Source: Sphingomonas sp. SUN019 (GTDB taxonomy: Bacteria; Pseudomonadota; Alphaproteobacteria; Sphingomonadales; Sphingomonadaceae). From it: a DNA stretch of 64,000 bases. The stretch is taken from assembly GCF_024758705.1 (NCBI RefSeq), contig NZ_CP096971.1:2881501-2945500 (forward strand), read 5' to 3'. Under the pieces are notes generated by a model. It saw only the letters and a program-made list of their open reading frames with translations, had not been told where the DNA came from and did not search any database. Below are positions 10,882 through 18,161 of this stretch, in pieces; the stretch's first letter is position 1, and every line of letters starts with the position of its first letter. The position numbers and the translations under genes were made by a program.

Positions 10882-12459
10882 TCAGGGTTGTTGTCCGACC
10901 GGCGCGACATATTCACCCATCGCGGGTCCGCCTTCCTGGTCCAGCCCCTTGTACAGGCGGCTGTTGCGCATCCCGTACACGAAATACAGCACCACCGCGC
11001 CCAATGTGTACCACCCGAAGAAGACCAGTACGCGCGTCTCGACGGTGAAGATCAACGCGACGCAAGCCAGGATGCCGAGCGCAGGCAGGATCGGGAACAA
11101 CGGCACGGTGAACCCGCGTGGGATGTTCGGATGCGTGCGCCGCAGCCAGATCACCGACAGGCACACGATCGCGAACGCCGCGAGCGTCCCGACCGAGGTC
11201 ATGTCGCCCAGCGTGTTGATGTCGAAGAACGCCGCCGCGCACGCGGTGATCAGGCCGACCAGGATCGTATTGACCCACGGCGTCTTGAACTTCTGATGTA
11301 CCGTCGCGAAGACGCGTGGCAACAGCCCGTCGCGCGCCATCGTGTAGAATATGCGCGTCTGGCCGTACATCAGCACCAGCACCACGGACGTCAGGCCGAC
11401 GATCGCGCCCGCCTTAACCAACTTTGCGAACCACGCCCATTGCGGGCCGAGCGCATCGACCGCGACCGCGACCGGATCGGGCACGTTCAGCGTCTTGTAG
11501 TTGACGATCAGCGTCATCACGATCGACACCAGGATATAGATCACGGTGCACGCGGCGAGCGACCCGAGCAGGCCGATCGGCATGTCCTTCTTCGGATTCT
11601 TCGCTTCCTGCCCCGCGGTGGAGACCGCCTCGAACCCGATATAGGCGAAGAACACGATCGACGCGGCGCGCAGGATGCCGCCCCAGCCGAATTCGCCCTC
11701 GCCGCCTGTGGCGGGCGGGATGAACGGGTCCCAGTTCGCTTTCAGCGTGTCGAAATGCGCGATCACGTAACCGCCGCAGATCAGGATGAAGGCCAGGATC
11801 ACGGTGACCTTGATCGCGACGATGACGTTGTTGACCTTCGCGCTTTCGGACACGCCGACGACCAGCAATGCGGTCATCGCCATACAGATCAGGAAGGCGG
11901 GCAGATTGAACAGATACGTCACCGGCGCGCCGTTCACGACCACCGGCACCATCGCATTGCCGACCGTCTGCATGACGGTATGGCCCGACGGACCGGTCAA
12001 CTCGACCGGGATGACCAGTCCGAAATCGCCGAGCAGGCTGACGACATACCCCGCCCAGCCGACCGCGACGACCGAGGCCGCGAGCCCGTATTCGAGCAAC
12101 AGCAATGCGCCCATGATCCACGCCGCGAATTCGCCGATCGTGGTGTAGCTGTAGGTATAGGCCGAACCCGACACCGGCAGCGTCGAGGAGAGTTCGGCGT
12201 AGCACAGGCCCGCTAGCGCACAGACGACGCCAGCGATCAGGAACGACAGCAGCACCGCGGGGCCGGCATGGAGCGATGCGGCGCTGCCCGTCCGCACGAA
12301 GATGCCAGCGCCTATGATACAGCCGATACCCAAGAAAACGAGGTTCCACGGCCCGAGCGTACGCTTCAATTCGCTCTGCTCGGTTTCGCGCTGGACCTGT
12401 TCCACCGTCTTGCGGAGCAGCATTCGGCCGATAAGCCCAGGTACGGGTCTGGTCGCCAT
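10882..12459 (-). CDS. APC-superfamily amino-acid permease
   Basis: 525 aa with 12 or more predicted membrane segments. The first helix carries the APC signature GIGCIIGAGIFV (about residues 43-54), where the unwound glycine motif binds the amino-acid backbone; the conserved FIGFEA-type helix 6 motif is present as FAYIGFEAVS. It best fits the YfnA/CAT-type transporters that import basic or neutral amino acids across the inner membrane. Exact substrate is not predictable. The gene appears monocistronic, with its own terminator at 10834-10859. Confidence 0.92.
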   Translation of the reverse strand: MATRPVPGLIGRMLLRKTVEQVQRETEQSELKRTLGPWNLVFLGIGCIIGAGIFVRTGSAASLHAGPAVLLSFLIAGVVCALAGLCYAELSSTLPVSGSAYTYSYTTIGEFAAWIMGALLLLEYGLAASVVAVGWAGYVVSLLGDFGLVIPVELTGPSGHTVMQTVGNAMVPVVVNGAPVTYLFNLPAFLICMAMTALLVVGVSESAKVNNVIVAIKVTVILAFILICGGYVIAHFDTLKANWDPFIPPATGGEGEFGWGGILRAASIVFFAYIGFEAVSTAGQEAKNPKKDMPIGLLGSLAACTVIYILVSIVMTLIVNYKTLNVPDPVAVAVDALGPQWAWFAKLVKAGAIVGLTSVVLVLMYGQTRIFYTMARDGLLPRVFATVHQKFKTPWVNTILVGLITACAAAFFDINTLGDMTSVGTLAAFAIVCLSVIWLRRTHPNIPRGFTVPLFPILPALGILACVALIFTVETRVLVFFGWYTLGAVVLYFVYGMRNSRLYKGLDQEGGPAMGEYVAPVGQQP

Positions 12460-12575
12460 AATTCTCCCTTGGCCACCCCCCGGCGGCCCGAAATGCGTTA
12501 AGCGCGCGAGCCTAGTGGCAATTGTGTGACGCGCAATCCCTTAGCGGCGGTCGGTGGCGGCGTGCGGCTTTTGGG

Positions 12576-12983
12576 TCACGCGTCGCCGCTTTTCTGGGCG
12601 GTATCGTTCCGCACCAGCATCGGGCCGAGCGGACGGCCTGCGAGAATGTGGACGTGGAGATGCGGCACCTCGGCGTGGCTGTCCAACCCGGTGTTGGCGA
12701 GCAGACGGTAGCCCGGCGCTACCAGCCCGGCGTCGCGCGCGACCTTTCCGACGGCGCGGACGAAACCGGCGATCTCGGCGTCGGAGGCGCGCTCGCTGAA
12801 ATCGTCCCACGACACGTAGTGGCCCTTGGGGATCACCAGCAGGTGCGTCGGGGACCACGGCGCGATGTCGTGGAAGGCGAGTGCGTATTCGTCTTCGTAC
12901 ACGCGCTTCGACGGGATTTCGCCGCGCAGGATCTTTGCGAAGATGTTGCTGTCGTCGTAGGGCTTGGTCGCGTCGACGGACAT
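12576..12983 (-). CDS. HIT family (histidine triad) nucleotide-binding protein
   Basis: 135 aa. The C-terminal HIT motif is intact (PHLHVHILAG, about 112-121), and the N-terminal NIFAKILRGEIPS is typical of the HINT branch. HINT proteins hydrolyse phosphoramidates of adenosine or acyl-adenylates; the central histidine of the triad is the nucleophile. The start lies 8 bases after the hisE stop, so the two are co-transcribed. In related sphingomonads this gene commonly ends the his operon (hisBHAFE-HIT, established only from general recall), which makes its separation from hisBHAF here notable. Confidence 0.93.
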   Translation of the reverse strand: MSVDATKPYDDSNIFAKILRGEIPSKRVYEDEYALAFHDIAPWSPTHLLVIPKGHYVSWDDFSERASDAEIAGFVRAVGKVARDAGLVAPGYRLLANTGLDSHAEVPHLHVHILAGRPLGPMLVRNDTAQKSGDA

Positions 12984-12991
12984 GAGCTACC

Positions 12992-13327
12992 TCATTCGGG
13001 GCGGAAGGAGAGCGGGCGGCCGGCCTTTTCGTCGTGGCCGGTCTGGCCTTCGCGGCGGGCGAGTTCGGTCCGCACATCGTCGAGCGTCAGGCCGGCGTCG
13101 GCGAGCAGGACGAGGAGGTGGTACAGCAGGTCCGCGGCTTCGGGGACGATGCCCTCGTCATAGCCCGCGCACGCGGCGATGACGGTTTCGACCGCTTCCT
13201 CGCCCAGTTTCTGCGCGATCTTGTGGCGGCCCTGGAAGAACAATGACGCGGTGTAGGACGTCAGCGCCTCGGCGTCCTTCCGGGTGCGGATCGTCGCTTC
13301 GAGACGGTCGAGGATGTCGTCGGCCAT
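12992..13327 (-). CDS. hisE: Phosphoribosyl-ATP diphosphatase HisE
   Basis: 111 aa from the chosen ATG (MADDILDRLEATI). The alpha-helical MazG-like fold is recognised from KLGEEAVETVIAA and EAADLLYHLLVLLA, whose acidic residues bind Mg2+. HisE converts PR-ATP to PR-AMP, the second step of histidine synthesis. An in-frame ATG 12 codons upstream exists, but it would overlap the preceding small gene and adds a non-conserved Ser/Gly-rich tail. It pairs with the HIT gene downstream, while hisB, hisH, hisA and hisF lie at 40.8-43.7 kb. Confidence 0.94.
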   Translation of the reverse strand: MADDILDRLEATIRTRKDAEALTSYTASLFFQGRHKIAQKLGEEAVETVIAACAGYDEGIVPEAADLLYHLLVLLADAGLTLDDVRTELARREGQTGHDEKAGRPLSFRPE

Positions 13328-13359
13328 GCCCGCCTCGCTGCCCCGGCTGGCGCTTGCGG

Positions 13360-13545
13360 TCAATCTTTTCGCGCGCGATTTCTGAGCGCGCGGCGGGTGA
13401 ACCAGATTCCGGCGGCGGCCATGGCGAACAGCGCGAGGTCGGAGAGTTCGGGCGCGGTGCGTGGCGTCGCGGTGCCGGTATGGCCGTTCGCCAGCAGCGA
13501 GGGGCTGGCGAGCAGCAGCAGGAGGGGAAGGGAATATCTCACCAT
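13360..13545 (-). CDS. Mini secreted/membrane protein with PEP-CTERM-like tail
   Basis: Only 61 aa. It has an N-terminal signal sequence (LPLLLLLASPSLLANG), a short Thr/Pro linker, then a C-terminal block of PEL-type motif, hydrophobic helix (LALFAMAAAGIWF) and Arg-rich end (TRRALRNRARK). That architecture is the PEP-CTERM sorting signal (motif, TM helix, basic tail), processed by an exosortase in PEP-CTERM systems, but the motif reads PEL rather than PEP. There is almost no mature domain. Codon use agrees with neighbours. No good ribosome site is visible, so expression is unproven. It sits 32 bases before hisE on the same strand. Confidence 0.5.
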   Translation of the reverse strand: MVRYSLPLLLLLASPSLLANGHTGTATPRTAPELSDLALFAMAAAGIWFTRRALRNRARKD

Positions 13546-13617
13546 TCGCGCATTACCGCGAAGTGATGAGCAGGCGGTTATCAGGCCGGGCGACGATCAC
13601 GCCGCCCGGCCGGCCCG

Positions 13618-14070
13618 TCATGCTTCCATCGAATGCTTCAGGTCGCGCATCTGGTCGTGGCCTTCGCGGACCGAGCCGTATGCCTGCTGGATCGCGGTCT
13701 TGACCTCGGCCGAGACCTCGCCGTCGGCCAGCGCTTCCTCAAACTTGGCCTTGATGTGATCCTCGCCGCGCTCGACCTCGTTGACGATCGCCTTGTCGTC
13801 CTTGCCGGTGACCGCGGACTTCAGGTTCAGGAACGCGCGGTGCGCGCCGGCCAGGATCGTGCCGTCGTCCTCAGGATTGCCGCCGAGCCGCGAGACTTCG
13901 CCCTGCAGCGCGGTCGCGACCTGGCGGCGTTCGCTCGCGCGATCGTTGAACATCTGCGCGAAACGGCCGCTGTCCGAATCCTTGGCGGCTTCGGTGTACC
14001 CGTCGACGCTGTCGATCGTGGTGGCGATCAGGCCGTTGAGCGTGCGGATGTCGTGGCTGGTGTCGGCCAT
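13618..14070 (-). CDS. PA2169-family four-helix-bundle protein (DUF2383)
   Basis: 150 aa, all-helical and charged, with no signal peptide. It begins with DIRTLNGLIATTIDSVDGY and includes FNDRASERRQVATAL and EDHIKAKFEEAL. This matches the ferritin-like DUF2383/PA2169 family, which is common in stress-related loci of proteobacteria; no enzyme activity is established. It appears monocistronic: the upstream gene ends 87 bases away and the downstream mini gene starts 72 bases on. Likely a cytoplasmic stress protein, by inference only. Confidence 0.85.
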   Translation of the reverse strand: MADTSHDIRTLNGLIATTIDSVDGYTEAAKDSDSGRFAQMFNDRASERRQVATALQGEVSRLGGNPEDDGTILAGAHRAFLNLKSAVTGKDDKAIVNEVERGEDHIKAKFEEALADGEVSAEVKTAIQQAYGSVREGHDQMRDLKHSMEA

Positions 14071-14157
14071 GGTGTCTTACTCCGGGTACGTGATTGGAGT
14101 TGGCCTAACGAAGCGCCGCGCCGATCGGGTCCGGCGCACACCAAATATTCCAGCCGC

Positions 14158-14595
14158 TTACCGAAGCTGCCCGCGGATCGCGCCCTTCGGGAACTGCGCG
14201 GTGTGGACGTTGACGTAATAGCCCGCCGGATCGGCCAGGATCGCCGCGGCCAGCGCCTTGTCGACCGAATAGCATCTGTTCGACCGGCCGCCGGTCGGGG
14301 TGTCGATGGTCAGCACCGGCGCCCCCGCGACGCCGCGTGCGCCCTTGTGGATATGCGCCATCGTAGCCGGCGCGAGCCGCTGTGTGCGGACGTCGGCGCA
14401 GATCGTGTCGGTCGCGGAATCGGCGGTGACCTTCGCAGTGCCGGTCGCCTGCGGATCGCCGGGGCCGGGCACTTCCTGCGCGCCGACCAGCGCGGTGGTG
14501 AAGCTTTCGCCGACCGTCCCGGCGATCGTAGCGCAACTGGATGTGGCGAAGGCCGCGAGCAGGAGCGCGGGGGTGGCGAGGCGAGTTGTGGTCAT
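14158..14595 (-). CDS. CHRD-domain lipoprotein-like protein
   Basis: 145 aa. The N-terminus is a signal sequence ending in a weak lipobox (TSSC, Cys21). The rest is a CHRD domain: ALVGAQEVPGPG near residue 35, AHIHKGARGVAGAPV near 80 and VNVHTAQFPKGAIRGQL at the C-terminus, the standard landmarks. CHRD domains are beta-sandwich modules named from chordin; bacterial versions are secreted and their role is not established. The start overlaps the stop of the 404-aa upstream gene by ATGA, so it is translationally coupled to it. Confidence 0.88.
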   Translation of the reverse strand: MTTTRLATPALLLAAFATSSCATIAGTVGESFTTALVGAQEVPGPGDPQATGTAKVTADSATDTICADVRTQRLAPATMAHIHKGARGVAGAPVLTIDTPTGGRSNRCYSVDKALAAAILADPAGYYVNVHTAQFPKGAIRGQLR

Positions 14596-15806
14596 GACGG
14601 CGATGCTAGGGTGCGTCCGGCGGGGACGCCAGCCGCTTCTTGCGCGAGTGCAGGCGATGGCGGCGTTTCCGAGCCGGGGTGAGCGGGTTCCGCGCGATCA
14701 TCGTCAGGGACGGCGAATTGCGCGAAGAAGGCGTCACGCGCGCGTTCCAGATCGGCGAGGTCTTCGTCGTCATAGTGATCCGGGCCGGCGCCCATCACCG
14801 CCGCCTCGTCCTCGCCCAGCGTGCGTTGATAGTCGACATGGCCGAGGTCGCCGTGCTCGTCGCCGTCGAAATCGTCGGTCGGGGGGAAATCGGTGCGCCA
14901 TTCCTTCGCTTCATAATCCCACCAGATGTGATCCTCGATGTCGTCGGTGGCGGTTTCGGCAGGCGAATGTTGAGAATGTTGATAAGATAGCGAGGTTTTT
15001 GAGAGCGAGGTTTCTGGAGGCGAGGTTTCTTCAGGCTCCGGTTCGTCGGCGGGGCAGGCGAGCGCGACCAGCCCGGCGGCTTCGGCGCGCGCCCATTGTT
15101 CGGCGGTCCAGTGCGCGCGGGCGGCCGGATCGAGATCGGCGACGTCGACCTCCTGTGCGGTCGCGACCCCGGTGCGGACCAGGCGGTCGGCGGCGGCGAG
15201 CGCGTAGATCGGGGCGAGATCGCGCGCGTCGTCCGCGCATTCATCGAGCCCTCCACTACGCCGCGCGAGGAAGAGTCCGGCGCGCGCAGGGCCTTCGTCG
15301 CGCGCGACCAGATCGAGGAAGGCGTCGAATTCCTGCGCAACCAGCCGCGCGGCCTTCACGTCGGCATCGGCGGCGGTTTCGACCTGCCGGTCGAGCCGCG
15401 CGAGGAGGCTCATGGCGAGGCGGTTGTCGTGCCGGTGGCGCGTGACGGTGGTGCCGTCGGCGCGGACGAGCGTGTCGACCTGCCCCTCCAGCGCGCGGAC
15501 CAGCAGGGTTTCGGCGATCGTGTCGCGCGCGACCAGCCCCGCCGCGCGCCAGCCGAGCGCGAACGCCGCGCCCTTTGCGGTGCGGCGGAAGGCGTAGGCG
15601 GAGGATGCGGACAGCCCGACCCGCAGGCTGGCCGCGTCGACCCCATGCCCCTCCGCGATCGCTTCGAGGAACAGCCGCTGGTTGGCGGCGGACCAGCCGT
15701 CGTGACGGCGCGAGGAGAAGTGGGGGGTCTCGTCCTGCGGCAGGAAGGTTTCGGTGGGGAGGGCGGGGCGCTCGGTTGCGTGCGGCGCGGCGAGGAGCGC
15801 GGTCAT
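14592..15806 (-). CDS. Hypothetical protein with N-terminal HTH-like region and acidic C-terminal half
   Basis: 404 aa. Residues about 30-170 are helical and look like a DNA-binding HTH of the type seen in phage terminase small subunits (RRHDGWSAANQRLFLEAIAE, then LRVGLSASSAYAFRR). A Pro/Ser/Thr-rich spacer around residue 270 is built of five-residue repeats (ETSPP, ETSLS, KTSLS), encoded by 15-bp tandem DNA repeats at about 14990-15035. The C-terminal third is acidic and aromatic (IEDHIWWDYEAKEW, TDFPPTDDFDGDE). I know similar proteins from sphingomonads but no function. It is sandwiched by ATGA overlaps with a 72-aa gene upstream and the CHRD gene downstream, so the three form one operon. 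Confidence 0.75.
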   Translation of the reverse strand: MTALLAAPHATERPALPTETFLPQDETPHFSSRRHDGWSAANQRLFLEAIAEGHGVDAASLRVGLSASSAYAFRRTAKGAAFALGWRAAGLVARDTIAETLLVRALEGQVDTLVRADGTTVTRHRHDNRLAMSLLARLDRQVETAADADVKAARLVAQEFDAFLDLVARDEGPARAGLFLARRSGGLDECADDARDLAPIYALAAADRLVRTGVATAQEVDVADLDPAARAHWTAEQWARAEAAGLVALACPADEPEPEETSPPETSLSKTSLSYQHSQHSPAETATDDIEDHIWWDYEAKEWRTDFPPTDDFDGDEHGDLGHVDYQRTLGEDEAAVMGAGPDHYDDEDLADLERARDAFFAQFAVPDDDRAEPAHPGSETPPSPALAQEAAGVPAGRTLASPS

Positions 15807-16021
15807 GCGCGTTGCTCCCGGCGGCGGGCGGTGAAGAGGGCGGCGCTGGCGTCGCGGTTGGCGGTGACCGCGGCGGACGCGGGCGGGTTCGCGCCGATCC
15901 GCCCGGCGGCGATGTGCGCGAGCCAGTCGGTGAGGGGGGTGCGGTGGTCGTCGGGTTGCGGGGTGCTGGACGGGATTACCCGGCGCGGGGCGGGCGGCAG
16001 GTGGCTGATGTCGGTCGGCAT
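15803..16021 (-). CDS. Small hypothetical protein, first gene of the 404-aa operon
   Basis: 72 aa, Pro- and Ala-rich, no signal peptide or membrane segment; a short helix (LTDWLAHIAAG) is the only recognisable structure. It is supported mainly by the ATGA overlap with the following 404-aa gene and by matching codon use. No family recognised. A small hairpin (CCCTCA, 6-nt loop, TGAGGG) lies just upstream in its 5' region at about 16030-16048. Confidence 0.55.
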   Translation of the reverse strand: MPTDISHLPPAPRRVIPSSTPQPDDHRTPLTDWLAHIAAGRIGANPPASAAVTANRDASAALFTARRREQRA

Positions 16022-16188
16022 TTTCGTTCCCCCTCAGTTCGGTGAGGGGAGACCAGTTATCGCATTTCGGGCGTGTAGGAAAATGTTTGTTCTTGGTGTG
16101 TTCGTGTGCCGATCAATCGTAAGTTTGAACTGAAGCGATTGATTTTCCAGAAAGAAGCGGACAGCATTGCGGATCGCGAGGGGGAAAC

Positions 16189-16797
16189 ATGACGGAAGAA
16201 AGATTCAATCTGATCGGCAACGACCGCATCACATCGCGGCAGATCGACGAACTGGTCGGTCTTGCACGCGGTGTCGCGGCGGATGGAACATTGAATCAGG
16301 CGGAGATCGAGTTTCTGCAGAAATGGCTCGCCGCGAATATGGCGATCAGCAATCAGCCGATGATTGCCAGACTATATCACCGCATCAACGCTGTGTTGGC
16401 AGACGGTATCGCAGATGCGGAGGAATGCCGCGATCTGCTCGATACACTGAACAGCTTTTCGAGCCGCGATTTCGAACTGGGGGAGGTGCTGAAATCGACC
16501 AGTCTGCCGCTTTGCGATCCCGCGCCGACGCTGGATTTCAGTGGCCGACGCTACTGTCTTACCGGCACGTTCAACTTCGGCCAGCGCGCGGATTGCGAGG
16601 CTGCGGTGACATGGCGGGGCGGCGTGTGCGGCAGCCTGACGCAGAAGACGAATGTCCTCGTCATCGGAATGTATGCGACGGAGTCGTGGAAGCATTCGTC
16701 GTTCGGAACTAAGATCGTGAAGGCGGTCGATTTCCGCGAGGCGGGCATCCCGATCGCGATCGTTTCCGAGGATCATTGGGCGCGGCATCTGACGTGA
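16189..16797 (+). CDS. BRCT-domain protein with TerB-like N-terminal helical region
   Basis: 202 aa. The N-terminal 100 residues are helical and resemble a TerB/DnaJ-type acidic helical module (DELVGLARGVAADGTLNQAE, AVLADGIADAEE). Residues about 115-200 form a BRCT domain, recognised from RRYCLTGTFNFGQRADCEAA and the end IPIAIVSEDHWAR. BRCT domains of this type occur at the end of LigA and bind DNA or protein partners; this protein has no ligase domain. A G-rich ribosome site precedes the ATG. It opens a plus-strand run with brnT-brnA. Its job is unknown; association with DNA repair or defence is inference. Confidence 0.8.
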   Translation: MTEERFNLIGNDRITSRQIDELVGLARGVAADGTLNQAEIEFLQKWLAANMAISNQPMIARLYHRINAVLADGIADAEECRDLLDTLNSFSSRDFELGEVLKSTSLPLCDPAPTLDFSGRRYCLTGTFNFGQRADCEAAVTWRGGVCGSLTQKTNVLVIGMYATESWKHSSFGTKIVKAVDFREAGIPIAIVSEDHWARHLT

Positions 16798-16838
16798 CGA
16801 TTGACGGTTTCTTTTTTGTAGTTACATAAGGGGCGGAC

Positions 16839-17111
16839 TTGAAAATCAGCTTTGATCCGGCGAAGCGAGCGCTCGCGCTTGCAGACCGGGGATTGGACTT
16901 CGCCGATGCCGCCAAAGTGTTCAACGGGCCGGTGTTCGAGTTCGAGGATGATCGCTTCGCCTATCCGGAGCGGCGGATCGTAACCTACGGTCTGCTCGAC
17001 GGACGGTTGATGGCGGTGGTCTGGGCGGAAGCGGCGGACGGACGCCGTGTCATTTCGATGAGGAAGGCAAATGAGCGAGAGCAAGCCAGATACCGGAACC
17101 GCCTGGCTTGA
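16839..17111 (+). CDS. brnT: BrnT family toxin (ribonuclease)
   Basis: 90 aa. BrnT landmarks: an N-terminal ISFDPAKRALALADRGLDF, a VFEFEDDRFAYPERR segment and the RelE-like end RRVISMRKANEREQARY. BrnT toxins fold like RelE and cleave mRNA; BrnA neutralises them and the complex represses its own promoter. The start is a TTG at 16839 preceded by AAGGGGCGG. The reading frame overlaps brnA by 41 bases. Upstream DNA (16798-16838) is AT-rich (TTTCTTTTTTG), fitting a promoter there, but the gene could also be read from the BRCT gene. Confidence 0.92.
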   Translation: MKISFDPAKRALALADRGLDFADAAKVFNGPVFEFEDDRFAYPERRIVTYGLLDGRLMAVVWAEAADGRRVISMRKANEREQARYRNRLA

Positions 17112-17370
17112 CCCGGCCGACGACGCGCCGGAGCTGACGGACGAAATGTTGGACGTCGCCGAGTTTTCCATCGGCGGGAAGGTGATCCGTCCGGCGACGG
17201 GCTATCTCGGGCCAAACGGCGTGGTGCGCGGGCGACCGCCGCTGCGCGATCGCGCGAAGCGTCAGGTGACGCTGCGGCTCGATCCCGATGTGATTGAGCG
17301 GTTTCGAGAGGGGGGGGCGGGGTGGCAGGGGCGGATCAATGAGGCGCTGCGGAAGGCGGCGGGGTTGTGA
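17071..17370 (+). CDS. brnA: BrnA family antitoxin
   Basis: 99 aa. An acidic N-terminal half that would wrap the toxin (DPADDAPELTDEMLDVAEF) precedes a ribbon-helix-helix DNA-binding domain (KRQVTLRLDPDVIERFREGG, then WQGRINEALRK). This is the standard BrnA layout; it binds BrnT and represses the brnTA promoter. The 41-base overlap with brnT couples their translation. The ATG at 17071 was chosen; the region before it is inside brnT. Confidence 0.92.
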   Translation: MSESKPDTGTAWLDPADDAPELTDEMLDVAEFSIGGKVIRPATGYLGPNGVVRGRPPLRDRAKRQVTLRLDPDVIERFREGGAGWQGRINEALRKAAGL

Positions 17371-17385
17371 TCGGAGTTTAGATGA

Positions 17386-17928
17386 TCAGGGTTCTTTTGG
17401 CTGAAAGCGGTCCCAAATCGGAGGATAAACTTTTCCAGTTACCAACGCATGAAGCTTCAGCGAGACAGCGTGGACTTGAAAAGTTACTTTTCGAATGTCT
17501 CTCGCACTGACCGTCTCAACGTCATACAATATTTTGTTTCTAGCGGAAAAGCGTGACATAACATGGATTGAGTTCAAAGGATCTTTAACGACCATGTTGT
17601 GCGCGTACTTGTTTCTTTGGGCTTGAACCGCCCTAAGTGCCGACACAACCTCTTGATAGACGCGCAAGTTATCAAACTGATCCTGTAGCTGATGACATAG
17701 TGAACTAAGGTTATCCACGCGCTGCGGGAAGCTGCCATGAGCGATAAGTATCATCGGTCGAACATCGGCAACTGCGTCGAATCCCGCGAGCTTACCGATC
17801 GCGACGTTTAATCCGGACTCAAGGCCACCCCAAATCGTCATGAGACGGCCTAGCTCGATCAGGATGTCATCGTCGGCGGGCCAATCGGAGAAAACTGGCG
17901 ATTCTAAATATGCATCACCGTCTTTCAA
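17386..17928 (-). CDS. Hypothetical all-helical protein with HEPN-like RxxxxH motif
   Basis: 180 aa, no signal peptide. Helices around LGRLMTIWGGLESGLNVAIG and ALRAVQAQ lead into RNKYAHN (Arg105 to His110), which matches the Rx4H motif of HEPN nucleases; the wider family is not one I can name. The gene is clearly more AT-rich than its neighbours, and its codon use differs, which suggests acquisition. It lies 35 bases downstream of a 65-aa gene and a nucleotidyltransferase-like gene on the same strand, an order that resembles HEPN-MNT toxin-antitoxin modules. HEPN assignment rests on one motif plus helicity and is tentative. Confidence 0.7.
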   Translation of the reverse strand: MKDGDAYLESPVFSDWPADDDILIELGRLMTIWGGLESGLNVAIGKLAGFDAVADVRPMILIAHGSFPQRVDNLSSLCHQLQDQFDNLRVYQEVVSALRAVQAQRNKYAHNMVVKDPLNSIHVMSRFSARNKILYDVETVSARDIRKVTFQVHAVSLKLHALVTGKVYPPIWDRFQPKEP

Positions 17929-17963
17929 TTTACCGCTTTCACCTGCTGACTTATCCTACTTTG

Positions 17964-18161
17964 TTACCATTTTCCCCCAGCATCCTCGATCGATTTCAGC
18001 AACGCGCGCTTGCTCGGGGTGCGGTGGGTGCCGGAGTTGCGAGGCAGGTCGGGTTCGCCGAGTTCGGCGCGGCGCGCGGCGAGGCTGGCGGCGAAATCGG
18101 TGAAATCGACGCGGGGGCCGGGCCAGGGCTCGGGGTCAGTCTCGGACGTCTTCGATGCCAT
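17964..18161 (-). CDS. Small conserved-looking protein partnered with a nucleotidyltransferase-like gene
   Basis: 65 aa from the ATG at 18159-18161. It starts with polar residues and WPGPRVDFTDFAASLAARR and ends in a basic helix, TPSKRALLKSIEDAGGKW, that reads like the end of known alphaproteobacterial small proteins. It overlaps the end of the upstream nucleotidyltransferase-like gene by 26 bases, so the two are translated together. A longer frame exists upstream but lies wholly inside that gene. Function unknown; small size and coupling would fit an antitoxin or adaptor role, which is inference. Confidence 0.65.
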   Translation of the reverse strand: MASKTSETDPEPWPGPRVDFTDFAASLAARRAELGEPDLPRNSGTHRTPSKRALLKSIEDAGGKW

